From: Liquidambar formosana
Lineage: Eukaryota > Streptophyta > Magnoliopsida > Saxifragales > Altingiaceae
Assembly: GCA_039720395.1 (NCBI GenBank)
Contig: JBBPBK010000050.1
Span: 62,001-126,000, forward strand
Length of the DNA: 64,000 nucleotides
Reading direction: 5' to 3'
The translations under genes were made by a program, and so were the position numbers. The notes beneath the pieces were generated by a model. That model made no database searches and had not been told where the DNA came from. It was given only the letters and a program-made list of their open reading frames with translations. This document shows positions 1 to 12,211 of the stretch, piece after piece; within the stretch, counting starts at the first letter, position 1; each line of letters starts with the position of its first letter.

Positions 1-2995
1 GAAACCCGCAATATAGAAAATCATCCCCTTCTTTGACGAAGTAACCATTCAAAGTAGGTCGATATGGCGAGATCTTCAGGTCTGGCACCCTTCCCTCGGC
101 TTTGGCTCTTACTTTCTCCTTGTTTCTTTTCAGCATTTCCGCATGATCATTTTTAGAGGGCTCATACCCTAGCCCAAAGGTGTATGAGGTGACACGGCTT
201 TGAACGGACATAGGGATCCCTTGTTGGCGACGCCCTAGCCCCATGCCTGGAAAGAAGCTCATTCTTCTCATGATCTCACCAACGTGCAAGTTGCCATGGG
301 GGCAAAAGTCCAAGGGTATTAATTCACCCTTCTTGAGCTCTTTCTCAATGCATTGGACATAGTCAAACCCAGATAGTGGCACCGCCGCTGATTCTGGTTG
401 TATCTCACATATAGGCACGCCCGCGAGTTTCAATTCATAGTCCCCTTGAAGCGTTACTATGGCTCCTTCATGAGGAAACTTCACCTTTTGATGGAGTGAA
501 GATGGCACAGCCCCAGCGGGATGGATCCAAGGTCGGCCCAACAGCAAGTTGAAACATGACGGCACATCCAATACTTGGAATTCCACCCTAAATTCAGTGG
601 GTCCCATGATAAGAGGCAAAGTAACTACCCCTATTACTTCTCGGCGGGTGTTGTCATAAGCTCTTACGGTCTGCCCAGATGGCGTGAAATCAGTGGGTCC
701 CAAACCCAAAACAGTGGCAGTTCAGAGAGGACATACATTCAGTGCAAACCCATTGTCGATAAGGACGGTAGGTACCCTCTTCCCCATAGTGTCAACGGTC
801 ACATAGAGAGCTTGAGAATGGCTTGGCCCGCTCTTAGGTAGGTCCACATCTGTGAACACGATGGTTGAGTTCTTGGGAGTTGGATTCACCAAATGTACCA
901 ATCCCTCGGGAGATGTGTCAACAGGCACTTGTATCTGATTCAGCAGTTTCAACACGGTCTATCTATGCTTATGTGAGGCCATGAGTAAGCCCCAAATAGT
1001 GATGTTGGCATTGGTCTTCTTCAGCTGCCTAAGCACTTCATCCTCTTCTTCTTGCAAGCTAGGGTGCCTCTGCCCTTCCAAATCTTCCAACGGATTCTCA
1101 GATTCTAGGTGGGGAGGCTTGAAATGACGACCCCCTCTGGTTATATGATCCAGCTCATCATCACTAGCCCATATGTCATGGACTTCCTCGGAGTTATTCA
1201 TTAAGTCATCCCATTCTATCATGTCAATGCTCTCCATCTCTGTCGGCAAGTCATCCCAACCTGTAGGGACTATCGACTCTTCTGATATTGGACTTGGACT
1301 TGAGTACAGCACATAGTAATCGAATTTCCCCGACGATTCACCTAATAGGCCAACCTGAGGATCCCCTGCTTCATATCTTTCTTTCAGCTCTTGTTGGATA
1401 GATTTCTTTGGCAACAACAAAACTTTTTGGTCAATGAGGTCTTGGATGATCTTCTTTAGTATAGAACAAGCCTCGGTGTCATGGCCGGGTGCACGATGGT
1501 ATTGGCAATATTGGTGAGGGGTTGAGGGCCTTGGCTTTGGTGGAAGTGGCATGATAAGGCTGTTATTACGGCAAATGGTGAAGAGACGGGTTAAGGTCAT
1601 GGGGAGTGGAGTGTATTGTCTTATGGGACAGCGAGGGCATGAGGATTCAACCCCAATGGCATTTATGGTGTTGGGTGGGGGTGTGTTGTTATGAGATGGG
1701 AGAGGATTACGGGTGACATTTGGACGGGTTGGTGGTGAAATGACTTGCTTGTCAATGAGGTCTTAGACTTGGTGGCGAAGGCGAATACAGCGATTGGTGG
1801 CATGGCCTTTGGATTGGTAGTACTTGCAGTACTCATTCTCATTGTAGTTCTTGGGTAAGGGATTTGGTGGAGGTCTTGGGTCGAGTGGCTTCAATAGGTC
1901 ACGGCTTATGAGCTTTTCAAGGACTCTTTCGAGTGGCATGAATAGGTCAGTGAATTGGCGAGGTGGGTTGACATCATTGAGAGAAAAGGGTTGGATGGGT
2001 TGAGTTATGGTGTTGACCTCGGCATTGTTCTTCCCAGTAAAGTTTGTCTTGCGACTCCTCACTTCCTCAGTTTTGATTGTCCCATCGTTGATAGCATCTT
2101 CAACCTGCGTGCCAGCCCCTATGAGAGCTTTGAAATTTGGGAAATAGTGGGCAAATAAGTGCTTGTGATACACGGGCAGCAAGTTCTTAACCACCAGCTG
2201 AATTTGGTCCTCCTCATTTGGCCTATCCGTCATTCTCGACGCCTTTTGTCTCCACCTTGTAATGTAAGCGGAGAAAGTTTCATGAACCCCTTGCTTGGTA
2301 GTTTCCAGGTCCCTTCGAGTAATGTCCACCTCCGTGTTGTACTTGTAGTGCTCTGAGAACTCATTACATATGTCTTCCCAAGTACGAGTTCTGTTCTCAT
2401 CCAAGGACAAGAACCATTTCAAAGCAGAAGTGGTCAAGGTTTCATGGAACATTTGGGCTAAAAGCTCGTCAGTAGCCCCTCGAGGGTGCATAGCTCGCAC
2501 ATACATCTTCAAATGAGTCTTAGGGCAACCCGTCCCATCGAACTTTTCTAACTCCGGCATCTTGAATTGTATTGGAATACGAGCCGTTGGAAACAGAGAT
2601 AGAGTCCGCACATCGACCATGTCATCAGCCCTACGAATCCCTTTTATAGTTCTCTCCAATGCTTCTACCTTGCTAGCTAACACGGAATCACTGCTAGAAC
2701 CTTTCCCCTTGGCTTCCCCTTCTAGGTTAATGACCTCAGGTTTCGAGCTACTTTCCCCCCTTGTCTTGGTGTTCTCATTGGATTGAGCTCCCTCTTCAGT
2801 ACCAGCCCCATGAGGTATACCCGAGGAATGGGCCTTAGAGCCGTTTTGTTCAAGATCCGCCATCTTCTGTTGGTTTTCTTGAGCCATTTTCAATGCGGTA
2901 TCAGATGTCTCGGCGGTATGATCAAGCTTGGTCATGATGGCTTTCAAGCAAGCCTCAAGGTCAAAGTGCCCCTCACTAGTTCTTTCGTCGGCCAT
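1..2995 (-). pseudogene. gag-pro: gag-protease region of left Tat element, three nonsense codons
   Basis: One reading frame runs from a likely ATG at 2995 (protein starts MADERTSEG) past the left edge. The frame is open further up to about 3061 without an ATG. It encodes a retrotransposon gag domain (about 2580-2150, with the ALKWF motif), a first knuckle CKYYQSKGHATNRC near 1785-1830, a second knuckle CQYHRAPGHDTEAC near 1466-1507, and an aspartic protease with LIDNGFALNV near 725-760. The frame then continues towards reverse transcriptase. Gag packages element RNA in cytoplasmic particles and protease matures the polyprotein. In-frame stops lie at 1763-1765 (TAA), 957-959 (TAG) and 722-724 (TGA), with clear homology on both sides of each. 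The usual serine after DNG in the protease is phenylalanine here. The copy cannot make a full polyprotein. Confidence 0.85.
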
Positions 2996-3863
2996 GTCTG
3001 TCTGATGGGTAGACTCAACACTCACAAGACGCCCTTGCGGATTGCGGATCCAAGCCAGCACGTCTATGGATAGAAAAATTTTTAACCTTTAGCCTAAGGA
3101 CTTGTCCTAAACCTCCACATTTTCCTTAATGAACTCGGTCTCTTCACCATGTTTAATTAATTCATTCCTTTTATCCACTTACCTTTACAGGGGTCATGGA
3201 TTAAGGGTATGTTTAAAAGAATAGGGCATAGAGTCCTTCAATTAGGTTTAATTGTTCCCCTAGGACTAGCACATCACAAACATAGCTTTACATCCTATTT
3301 CCTTAATTTATTCCTCCTAACCCATGGCCTTAACGAAGGCTAGGGTTTAAAGGTCTATGTTAAGGGCATAAGATATAAAGCTTCACACCACAAACACGGC
3401 ATAGCATCATTACAAACAATTGTGGGTGCATAAAGGTGAGACCACAGTGTCCTACAAGTCTGTCTATATGGACTAATGATAAGGGTAGGCTGGGGTCCTT
3501 CACTTGCTTGAGCAATCCTTATACCTAACCACATATGGCATCAGGAACGCCGCGTGGGTCTAGCAGTACGTGAATAACTCATTTAATATACCCAAAGGCA
3601 AGCCCAAGGGTACTAGGCAAGAGAGGTCGATAGCTTTCGCCCCAACACATGGAATCAGGAAAACCAAGGTTGAGACTAGGCCGATCGTTGGCAAGGATAC
3701 ATCGAGGGACATCGATCCTAGCATGCAAGAATTTGCACACACAATGCAATAAATGAAAGCACACAATCAAGCGGATGCAATGTGATTGATTTTAATTAAA
3801 CATAAGAAATTAATCTAGCCCAATTAAACTTTATAGAGTCTAGCCCACAATTAAACTTTATAG
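2996..3863 (-). other. Retrotransposon leader between gag and truncated LTR
   Basis: Non-coding sequence between the gag ATG and the point where LTR homology begins (about 3864). The short frame at 3062-3863 carries stops. It is probably the 5' untranslated leader. No tRNA-complementary primer-binding site is seen, in keeping with a deletion that removed the LTR/leader junction. Confidence 0.55.
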
Positions 3864-5745
3864 ACTCTAATAATATCAATAAACATGATAGCAAAACCTA
3901 TTCTAACCAAAAAGATGATATTTTGTGTAAAACATGAAGACAGGCCTTCCTACGGCGAGCTTTCTTAAGCGAAACTATCCTAAGATAATTTCACGTAAAA
4001 AAGCTGCTATGAGGAGGTGAAATCATTATATCATACTGTGAACCCCGGAAATCGGGCCCACGAGGGTTAGAAAGAAAATAGGTTTGAAAAAAGAAAAGGA
4101 AAGGAGTCGCCACCTTATTTTTAAAGGAAACAAGGAAAACCCTAAAAGTAGTTTATTTTAGGAAAACAATTTGAATGACTCCATAAAAAAGGAAAGGCAA
4201 AAACCAATCTTTTGGAAACCAAAGAAATCGGGGATTCGGAGGCTAAGTTATGACATGGGAAGGTTCTAGGCAAAGCCTATAGGCACCCATGTCACCCTTT
4301 CGGTCTCTCAGTTCATTTGGGCTAAATTAAAGTATTTCCATACAAAAACCAACAAGCGTATCATCACAAGATAGCATGCATATCATATATTTCATTCATC
4401 CATCCATGCATAATAAATACAAATAAATAGAAAATAAAGAAAAACAAAACAAAACAAAAAGAAGCCTAGGATGCTTGGATCCTAGAACGGACTTGAGCCT
4501 CACAAGGAGCGCCTACGTACCATGCAACGAAATACATGGATCAAAGTCCACGTAGTTCGAATAGAACTAAGGTTAAGACCTAATACAAACCTATGGTTAA
4601 AACCCTAGGTTTCCTTATTTGATCAAAAGAGAATTGATAGAAAGTTTGATTTTAGAAAGAACTCCACAAAATGGAAACTTTAATAAAAACCAGAATTTTG
4701 TTGGTGAAGGAAACCTCTAATTAAACCATAGGATCATATTAAAAATTAACCCTAGATAGGGAGAAGAGAAAGGATAAGGAAGAGAGGTGAATTGGGGCAC
4801 CTTCATACCCACTTACCTGAGCGCAATAGTTCCAAGCATTAGCCATTTCAGACATGAGCAGCCCTATTTGCCATAGGATAAATACCACACCTATTTGCAC
4901 CCTTACAAGTGCTCAAAACCATGCAAAAACAATGATATGCAAATCTGGACAGAATAGTATTATGGCCTAAAATCATCTACTAAGCATGCTAACAGCAAAA
5001 ACAGCAAACAATAATAAGTCCTAACATATTCCTAAAACCATATTATGCATAAAAACCCTAGAATATACTAACATGCATGCAAAAACATCATATTTACTCT
5101 ATATGCAAGACATATACAGCAAACACGAAGAAAAACCAATAAAAAAGTCTACTTTATCATGCTATATGAAAACTAACATAAAACAATGACTCTAAAACCC
5201 TAAACTCACAAATATGCTTAAAAACACACCAAATAAACTCTAAACATGCTAAAATAAAACTAAACAGAAACTAAATCATGCATATTAACTAACTAAAGCA
5301 ATATAACATAACAAGAAACCTAACTCTAGCATGCAATATCACTATCCTAGAACAAGGACAACGGAAACACAAGAATCATGACTATGCCTAGAAACATATA
5401 GAACAGCCCTAAAGCATGCTAAACAGTAGATAAACAATAGATATTCCATGTATATTAACTAGCTAGAGTGTTAATACATGATAAAAAAGTTACCTTTAAC
5501 ATGCAATAAGCCTAACCCATATGAAAACCTAGTTTAAGCTTGAATAGAGAAGGAGAATACCTTAGGAAGGGCCTTCCTTGCTGCTGTATGAACTCCCTCT
5601 TGCTCTTATGAATGACTTGAATCAATGTTCTCCAAGGCTACAGCAAGAACTCCAGCTCTCCTTCAAGTCCCTCTCTCTTATTCTCTCTCTAACATTAAGG
5701 TTTTTAGGCATAAAGTGGCTCCCCTTGTGCTGAAGCATAGGGGGG

Positions 5746-5755
5746 TATTTATAGA
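5746..5755 (-). promoter_or_regulatory. TATA box of LTR A
   Basis: On the minus strand the sequence reads CTATAAATACC, followed by a CT/GA-rich leader. It lies about 197 bp downstream, in element sense, of the palindromic module at 5952-6031. Confidence 0.6.
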
Positions 5756-5951
5756 GTTCAACTAGGATTAACCAATGGCTGGGATTAAAACCCTAAAAAT
5801 TAATCCAAGGGTTATTAGAGACCCCCTTGGGGCTTAAGTAACTCAGAAGTTACCAAAAATTAGAAGGAAACTCGTCCAAAAGAGCCCAAATACGTCAAAA
5901 TAGGCAAGAGTCCGCTTCAGCAAGGAGTTAGAGTGAAAATAGGAAAGTGGT

Positions 5952-6031
5952 CTCGGGTGACCACCCAAGGCTGGGCGGCTAGCCACCTGGGCCCAGGCGG
6001 CTAGCCGCCCAGGCTTGGGTGGTCACCCGAG
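5952..6031. promoter_or_regulatory. 80-bp palindromic module, copy A
   Basis: Begins CTCGGGTGACC and ends GGTCACCCGAG with GGGCCC at the centre. By eye 38 of 40 base pairs are self-complementary, the most perfect of six copies. Internal words are GGCGGCTAGCC. Its location is upstream of the LTR TATA box. The function is inferred only from position and repetition. Confidence 0.75.
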
Positions 6032-7550
6032 CCCACTTCTAATTTTTTGCCTGTTTTGTCTCCTTTTCCTTCTAGAAGTGTTTCAAGGGGCAAATTAACT
6101 CCGATTTTGATGAAACAAAAGCCAAAACGACCGTGTTTAGATGAGGAATATGTTTTTGAACATTTTAGGGTGAAAACCACTAACCATGGGGGCATGGTTA
6201 GGTTTGAACAAGGTGGTTAACCACTATACTCTACCTTTGCTAAGCATAGGTATGCACATAGGATCAAACCAAATGCTTTCCTCATCAAAATTGAACTTCA
6301 TAAAACACTTTTGGGGGTAAAATGATGACTAATGAAAGTCAATTTGAAAAGATTTGGTTGGTAATTGAGAGTCAATTAGAGCTAACCCAAAGAAGGGTCA
6401 ATTAACCAATCTTGAACTTCATCAAGCCATTTTAATCCCGAGCCATTGTTTTATCAAATTGAACCTAGAAATACCTCTTATGCATCCATATGAACTCCAA
6501 TTGACAATTTGGAGATCATTCCAAGGTCAAATGAAAAGTTTGGGACTTAAAAGACGATTATGCCCCTCAAGTCACAAAAGCTCTTATTATTCCTCAAGAT
6601 CAACTCCAATTTGAACCAAAATTCATACCCATTGTCCTTGTGACTCTAGAAACCTAATGCAAGTGACTAGACTCAAAAACAAAATAAAAACATGCATGAA
6701 ATGATGAGCCCTAGTAAGGTGGTGCAAAAATGGGGTGTGATACATACATAAAACATGTATACTAGAACACAATAGAAGTGATTTCATGCTTAAACACATC
6801 ACAGAAAGTTCTCATGCAAAACCTTACTTAACGAAAAGGATAATTATCCTTAAAAGGATAATATCTCCAAAAACCCTATAAAATCTACTATATGAATGCA
6901 AACCTAGCATGATTCAACTATATGTAGCATATATAGAAGGACTATGATGAGAAACTACTCAAAAAATTAAGCTAAATATGCTGTATGAAACTTGTGTGAT
7001 TTTAGGGTTATCGAAACCCTAATCTCACAACTATGCATAAAAACCTATGAAAAGACTCTAACACATGCTCAAATCATCATGAACATCATTCACATCATGT
7101 ATATTAACTAACAGGAGCATCGACTCATGACAATTATCACAGCAAGTATGCTACATGGAATATGCATGATTTAGAAGGATAAAAAGGATAATACTTTCAA
7201 AACCCTAGCAAACTAAGTTTTATCAAGCATATTAAACCATGAACCATCCTAAAATCATTCACATAACATCACATAAGCATTGAATTCAATCCATAAGAAG
7301 AGCTATTACATGCACTAGAACTATCCTAAAGAAAGGAAGAGAAGATGAAGGAGGAAAGTCTAATTTCAGCAATTGAAAGTGTGTTTACCTCTTGTAGAAC
7401 CTCCCTTGCCTTCAAAGTCCTTGTTCTCTTGCTTGCTTAGGGTTGAAAAGCCTTCTCTTGATGTCTTTCTACCTCTCCAAACTCGTAGCTCCCTTTCTCT
7501 CTAAGTATAAAGTGCAATTAAATTCCCCTATGTGTTGAATATCATGTCCC

Positions 7551-7560
7551 TTATATAGAG
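7551..7560 (-). promoter_or_regulatory. TATA box of LTR B
   Basis: Minus strand CTCTATATAAGG, in the same place as the TATA boxes of LTRs C and D and about 167 bp downstream of palindromic module B. Confidence 0.6.
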
Positions 7561-7726
7561 AACTGACCCCCTAAACCAATGGCTAAGATTAATTCATTAA
7601 ACAATGACTCTCTTAGTGCTCAAACAACTCAAACTTACACACTCCTAAGAGAAAACAAGTTGTAATGACAGAAGAAATCGTCAAAAGAGGGAGAGAGAGT
7701 CAGAATTTCACTTAAAGACGGAGTCT

Positions 7727-7806
7727 CTCAGGTGACCATCTGGCCCCAGACAGTCAGCCGTCTAGGCCTAGATGGCTGACCGTCCAGCCCCGGACAGTTA
7801 CTCGAG
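7727..7806. promoter_or_regulatory. 80-bp palindromic module, copy B
   Basis: Begins CTCAGGTGACC and ends AGTTACTCGAG, with AGGCCT near the centre. About 28 of 40 pairs match by eye. Most departures from the other copies look like C-to-T or G-to-A changes, as expected for methylated repeats. Confidence 0.7.
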
Positions 7807-8560
7807 GGTCCTCTCCAGTCCGCTCCGGTTTTGACTTCTAATCGCTTCAGGAGTCTTTCAGGGGTCAAATTAAGTTCGATTTTGACGAAATAAGAGCCAA
7901 AACGACCGTGTTTCGAAGGGGAACACATTTTTAAGCATTTTAGGACAAAAATCCTTAACCATGGGTGCATGGTTAGGTTTTACAAAGGTGGTTAACTATG
8001 GTGCTTCACCGTCGCTAAGCTGGGTTTGTACACAAAGTCGACCCAAATGCTTTCCCAATCGAAATTCGATCTTTCTAAACATACCTAGGATGTAAATAAA
8101 GCTCAATTGAAGCTAAATGAGAGAAAATTAAGTGGATCTTGTGAGTCAATTTGAGCAAACTAAGAAAAGGTCTTTTAGCCAACCCGAACCATTATGAGCC
8201 GAATTGATCTTAAACCATCAGTTCATGAAATTGAACCTATATATAGACTCTATGTACTCATATGAACTCAAGGGAATGACTCAAGATTCATTTCAAGGTC
8301 AAATGGAAAATATACGGCTTAAAAGACGATTATGCCCTTAAAGTCGCAAAAGTTCTTATTGACTATCGAAATGAACTCCGAATCACTTCAAAATTCATAC
8401 ACATGATATTCAATGCCATAGAAACTCAATACAAAGGACTAGACTCGAAAAGAACTCAAAATCCTACATGAAATGATATGTCCTAGTTAAGGTGACAAAA
8501 ATGGGGTGTGATAGCTGCTACTGCTGTTTCTGCTGCTGCTTCTGCACAGCAACCTTCTTT

Positions 8561-9713
8561 TCATGGGCCTCCTTTTCGTCCGCCCTTTCTCTCGGCCACC
8601 AGAGCCCTCAAATTCATCCCAGAATCCTTTTTGGGTCTCTGGTTGCCGGAGTCAGTCCTCTGCCTCTTGGCAGAATGGGGGTTGGAACTTCTTCTCTCTA
8701 TTGCCTGGGAGATTGTCTCCTCAGAACTGGAGCTCTCAAAAACGAAAGGGGCACGGCGACCTATTTTATCCAGGGCTCTGACCTCTTCAGCACCCTCTCC
8801 TTCAGCCCGAAGCCGGATCCCCCCTTCTTCTTCTTCTTTTTCTCCTTCTCTTCCTTCTTTTTGCTCTACCAGATGGGTCAAGTCATCATCAGGCTGTTCC
8901 CAATGAGGAAGACTTGCCTTGCCATAAGTCTGGTATCTTGCGTGGTAGTTGAGCAAGATGTGAGCTGCCCGGCAGTGCTGGCTTACTTGGTAGTTCAGCA
9001 GCTTCTTGATCTCCCCCTTCTTTACCTTGTCCACAGGCTCGTTAGCGTGAGGGGCTGCAAGAAAGAAATGGATCACAAGCATCAGCATACACTCTAATTT
9101 TCACTTCGAGAAACATATAAAAACGTAACAACGATGAATCTTGCTTAGTGTTTACAGCAAGAGCCTTTTTCGCGAGGGATGATGGAGTTATCTGGTGGTA
9201 GAGTCCCATCCATAGGCCCATACACAAAGATAATGTGGTCATGAAATCTGGGGTTGGAATCAAGGATGTGTGTAACGAAGGGCTTTTTTTGGGGCTTGAC
9301 AAAAAGGTAGTGTCGAGTTTATTTTTCAGGGCATAGATTTTGTAGTGGAGGAGTATCTCTCTCACCCCAACAGAAGTCCCTAGAATCTGGTTAAGGACGT
9401 GGACCCCCGAGATGATTCTAAAGGAATTTAATCCTAACTGGGTTGGAACTATACTACAGTAGAGAAGGAAATCATTGAGGAGGTTAAGGAATGGGATGCG
9501 AACTCCACCCTCCATGAATGCAGCAATGGGGACGGGGAAGCCATTCTGGGCATCTGATCTATAGATGTCCTCTTCGGGCTCAGCAAACTGAAAGCTAAAC
9601 TTTTCGTCTTCAAAGCCGTACAAGGCCTTAAATTCTGCTATCCTTACAGGGTTGTTCTTAATATCATAAAAAGGCGACATCTGCCAAGTTTGAAAGGGAA
9701 AGGTTAAATCCAA
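8561..9713 (-). pseudogene. Retroelement-associated gene, putative gypsy-type transposon protein (Transposase_28-like), antisense to adjacent LTR
   Basis: An open frame at 9713-9042 encodes about 220 residues. Its middle part (GGVRIPFLNLLNDFLLYCS and onward) resembles the plant family called putative gypsy type transposon (PF04195), in which a hydrophobic segment is followed by an arginine-containing strand. A second frame at 9088-8561 is highly charged (Lys/Glu-rich, low complexity). It may be a later exon, since the minus strand shows a possible acceptor (ttcttgcag) just before EPVDKVKKGE; I could not place a confident donor. The region is cut at 8514 by the junction with LTR B, so the gene is truncated. 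The LTR at 10631-11250 reads on the plus strand, so this gene is antisense to its element, like the PMD genes at 56048-60508. Function is unknown. Confidence 0.55.
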
Positions 9714-10630
9714 GAATAACTATCTCTACTCACATACCTCGACCTGAACTTCCAGAGCAGAGTCCTGATAGGTATGTTAACCCTACCTTGACAAACTCCA
9801 AAATTATTCTAAGTGTCAGCTCGGGAGTCACTAAACTCAGTGTTGGAAAAAGACAGAAAGAGAAGACTAATGGTCTCCGTCTTAAATTTACCCTGAGATG
9901 GAGTTTTCAAACCCTAAAGGGTGGGAAAATTGGTATCTTGGCGATTTGCCCCAAAAACCAGAGGAAAACCCTAGGATCGCAAAACAAACCCCAAGAACAA
10001 CACCAACAATCCCAAGCAGAGAAAATAGAACCGTACAAATCGAAAAATAAGAGCAAAGAAAAAGTTATACCGTTGCAAAGATTAAACAACGGTCAGAAAA
10101 GCAAGTTCGTTGGAAAGGTAGGACGGTGAGATGCCAAGAATCTTCAAAGAGCTGCTTCCAGAAAGGTGGACGAAGCAAGAACAATCTCCCAACGAAGGAC
10201 AACGTCTGTAGAATGAGTCTTAAGATGAGAAGCAAACTCCAGGCAAATCTTCTCCAATAAGCGAATGGTGCTAGAATAGTGGATTCCAGTAAGAAGAATG
10301 GTGTGCATAGTGTGTTCTTGGTGAAGGCAGAATGCAAAGAGCAAGGAAAGTGAGGAGCAGAGAAAGTAAAGAGAGAATGCAAAAGGTAAAGTAAATAGTG
10401 ATTAGTTTTCCCCCCAAAGACATAATACTTCTGGAGCATTAAATGCAATATACGGCGGATGAGACAGCCCCAAGGCACATGACGTCAGTGCTTTGAAATA
10501 CGAAAAGGCGTAACTGCTTTCTGCCAGCTAAGCCCTAGAAAGCCAAACGGCATAGGGGCACAGGGTAAAACACTTAGCGAATGTAAAATTATGACAAGTC
10601 CCAACTCGGGAATGTCATAATTGGGGCAAA

Positions 10631-11250
10631 TTGTGTGGGAATATCTCTGAACCGAGGATCCAGCTCGGGATAGAGAGCTCAAACCAGAAACGTTGACACG
10701 TGGCAAAGACAATTCAACCAAGCCCGTTGCAAACCACGTGATCTCCCAGCTCGGGGCCTTGCCTTTAGCCCAGGACGTCTGTCCTATGACTCACACTACA
10801 ATCCAAATCCTACTACAGTCCAAAACTGTTACAACAGTTGTAATTCCTGACACAGCGGTTGCTAGAAACCATGATTCCTTGCCTAACCACGATCAACAAA
10901 CCATGGTCAGACGGTTATTGGCAAACCATGGTCAGATCTGACCTAACCAAGGCAGTTACCTGACCTCACTTGGTCAGTCCGTACAGGTGGGTATAAAAAG
11001 AATATGATACAGCCAAATGTGGTGAGCTACAGTACCCTAATTCTCTGAAATTCATCTTTTTCCTTGCCTCATTTTTCCAAAATAGCTTCTGACTTAAGCT
11101 TTGGAGGGGGCTTGGCCAAAACCCACCTTGGCCTACCCTCTGACTCTTTTTCCAAGCTTATGATTGTAGGTCCAAGCGCAAGGGCAAGCTCCTTCACCAA
11201 CATCTAGTTCGGGGAACAGATTTTATCCCGTACAGTAATCTACATTGTGG
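10631..11250 (+). repeat. Ty3/gypsy-type LTR, plus orientation
   Basis: It starts about TGTGGGAATATC after a purine-rich tract (ttggggcaaa, a candidate polypurine tract) and ends about GTAATCTACA. It has a TATA box at 10991-11000 and, further on, the GACTTAAGCTTTGGAGG motif common near the R/U5 region of plant gypsy LTRs. Boundaries are approximate and I found no second copy in the window. Confidence 0.55.
10991..11000 (+). promoter_or_regulatory. TATA box of plus-strand LTR
   Basis: GTATAAAAAG inside the LTR at 10631-11250, about 100 bp before the conserved downstream LTR motif. Confidence 0.5.
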
Positions 11251-12211
11251 GGGCTTTCCAATGAAATATTATTTCCCCAATTTAAATACCATAGGTAAAA
11301 GATATAAGCCCATGAAGTTGCCCCTTTTGAACACGCAATTGCTGGTTCAAATCGGCTAAAGCTTGAAAATAATACATAGTGAATTTGCTTGGTCCACTCT
11401 CACTCAAAGGCGCGTGTATCTCATGCATACTCTCATCAAGTTATGGGTTTAGATTAGTCCCACGTGATGCATAGTCCACCCAATAGTTAACGTAATAGAT
11501 AAAACAACTATGATATTAAAATAACTATGATAATATATAATTTTTTGCCTCCTAACATTTTAAATCATGCTTTGCAGTGGCATAATCCACTTCTATAAAA
11601 AAAAAAAAAGTGAAACAAAAAGAAAAATCAGATACAACCTTAAAATAGAGAATTTTGGATCTTTTTTTAAAGATAAAATAATAATAATAATAAGGCTCCT
11701 GTTATAAAAAATTTCATGTTTGTGCAATCTTTTAGGTTTTGTACCTTTTAATTATGTTTTCACTGAGTATGCTTTCTAAGCATGGATGTTTAGCACACTA
11801 ACCGTAACATATTGTGCCAACTTTCCGGCCAACGAGGGACTGAAGTTTCAAATCTCTCTTATGGCCTTGTGGCACTTCTCCCCTATGTGGAGAGTAGGTT
11901 TCTACTATAATGAATTTCTGATGCCATGATTGCTGAAATCCAAAAATAAGAAAATCTCATTCTGTTATGCAATAATAATCCCCCTTCTTTTGTTCCTAAT
12001 CAGCTTAATGCTTGATCCTTGTGGTACTATGTACCAGCAAAGTGCTACTTGTCCTGATTCATAGTTCTTTTATGAATTCTAATTTCACCAAAAAAAATAC
12101 ATATAATTTAAAATAAAAACATGTTTCAAAAAACAAAAAAAAAAAGTCTATGCTGCCCTGTATCAGGTAGGACCCATGCATCCATGGCATTTTGTTCATT
12201 ACCTCTGAATT
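11251..12211. other. No gene seen
   Basis: AT-rich sequence with short A runs and an (ATA)n stretch near 11681. No homology or open frame of interest was recognised on either strand. Confidence 0.6.

Larger units (their letters stand above)
4037..6742 (-). mobile_element. Solo LTR A of a Tat-related element, nested in LTR B
   Basis: It begins TGTGAACCCC and ends GGGGTGTGATA on the plus strand, the same termini as the other Tat-family LTRs, but the interior is clearly diverged, so it is an older branch or a sister family. It is flanked by a perfect 5-bp target duplication, catac at 4032-4036 and 6743-6747, and interrupts LTR B. No internal domain is left, so it arose by LTR-LTR recombination. 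It contains a TATA box at 5746-5755 and a near-perfect 80-bp palindrome at 5952-6031. Confidence 0.88.
1..8513 (-). mobile_element. Left Tat-lineage Ty3/gypsy retrotransposon, 5' part
   Basis: The element reads on the minus strand: 5' LTR at the right (ending at 8513, truncated at 3864), then leader, gag and protease running off the left edge. Assignment to the Tat lineage rests on the protease core LIDNGFALNVCP, two CCHC-like knuckles in gag, and LTR homology to the 3' LTR at 50853-53920, which belongs to an element with a dual RNase H. About 1 kb of the LTR next to the leader is missing, so no primer-binding site is visible. A 2.7-kb solo LTR is nested at 4037-6742. The right edge cuts into another element's gene at 8514. 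The target duplication cannot be checked because the partner end lies outside the window. Confidence 0.8.
3864..8513 (-). repeat. Truncated Tat-family 5' LTR (LTR B), split by nested solo LTR
   Basis: The segments 3864-4036 and 6743-8513 together match the solo LTR at 47240-50251 and the LTR at 50853-53920 colinearly. Shared landmarks are the stretch around 3940-4020 (cttcctacggcgagctttct) and the end aaatggggtgtgata at 8499-8513. On the minus strand the LTR starts TATCACACCCC, a decayed form of TGTCACACCCC. About 1 kb at the U5 end is missing. It carries a TATA box at 7551-7560 and an 80-bp palindromic module at 7727-7806. Confidence 0.8.

Noticed and set aside
8492..9097. Long plus-strand open frames
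   Set aside because: Opposite-strand shadows of the charged, Glu-rich minus-strand frame. Codon content is Ser/Phe/Cys-rich with no family resemblance.
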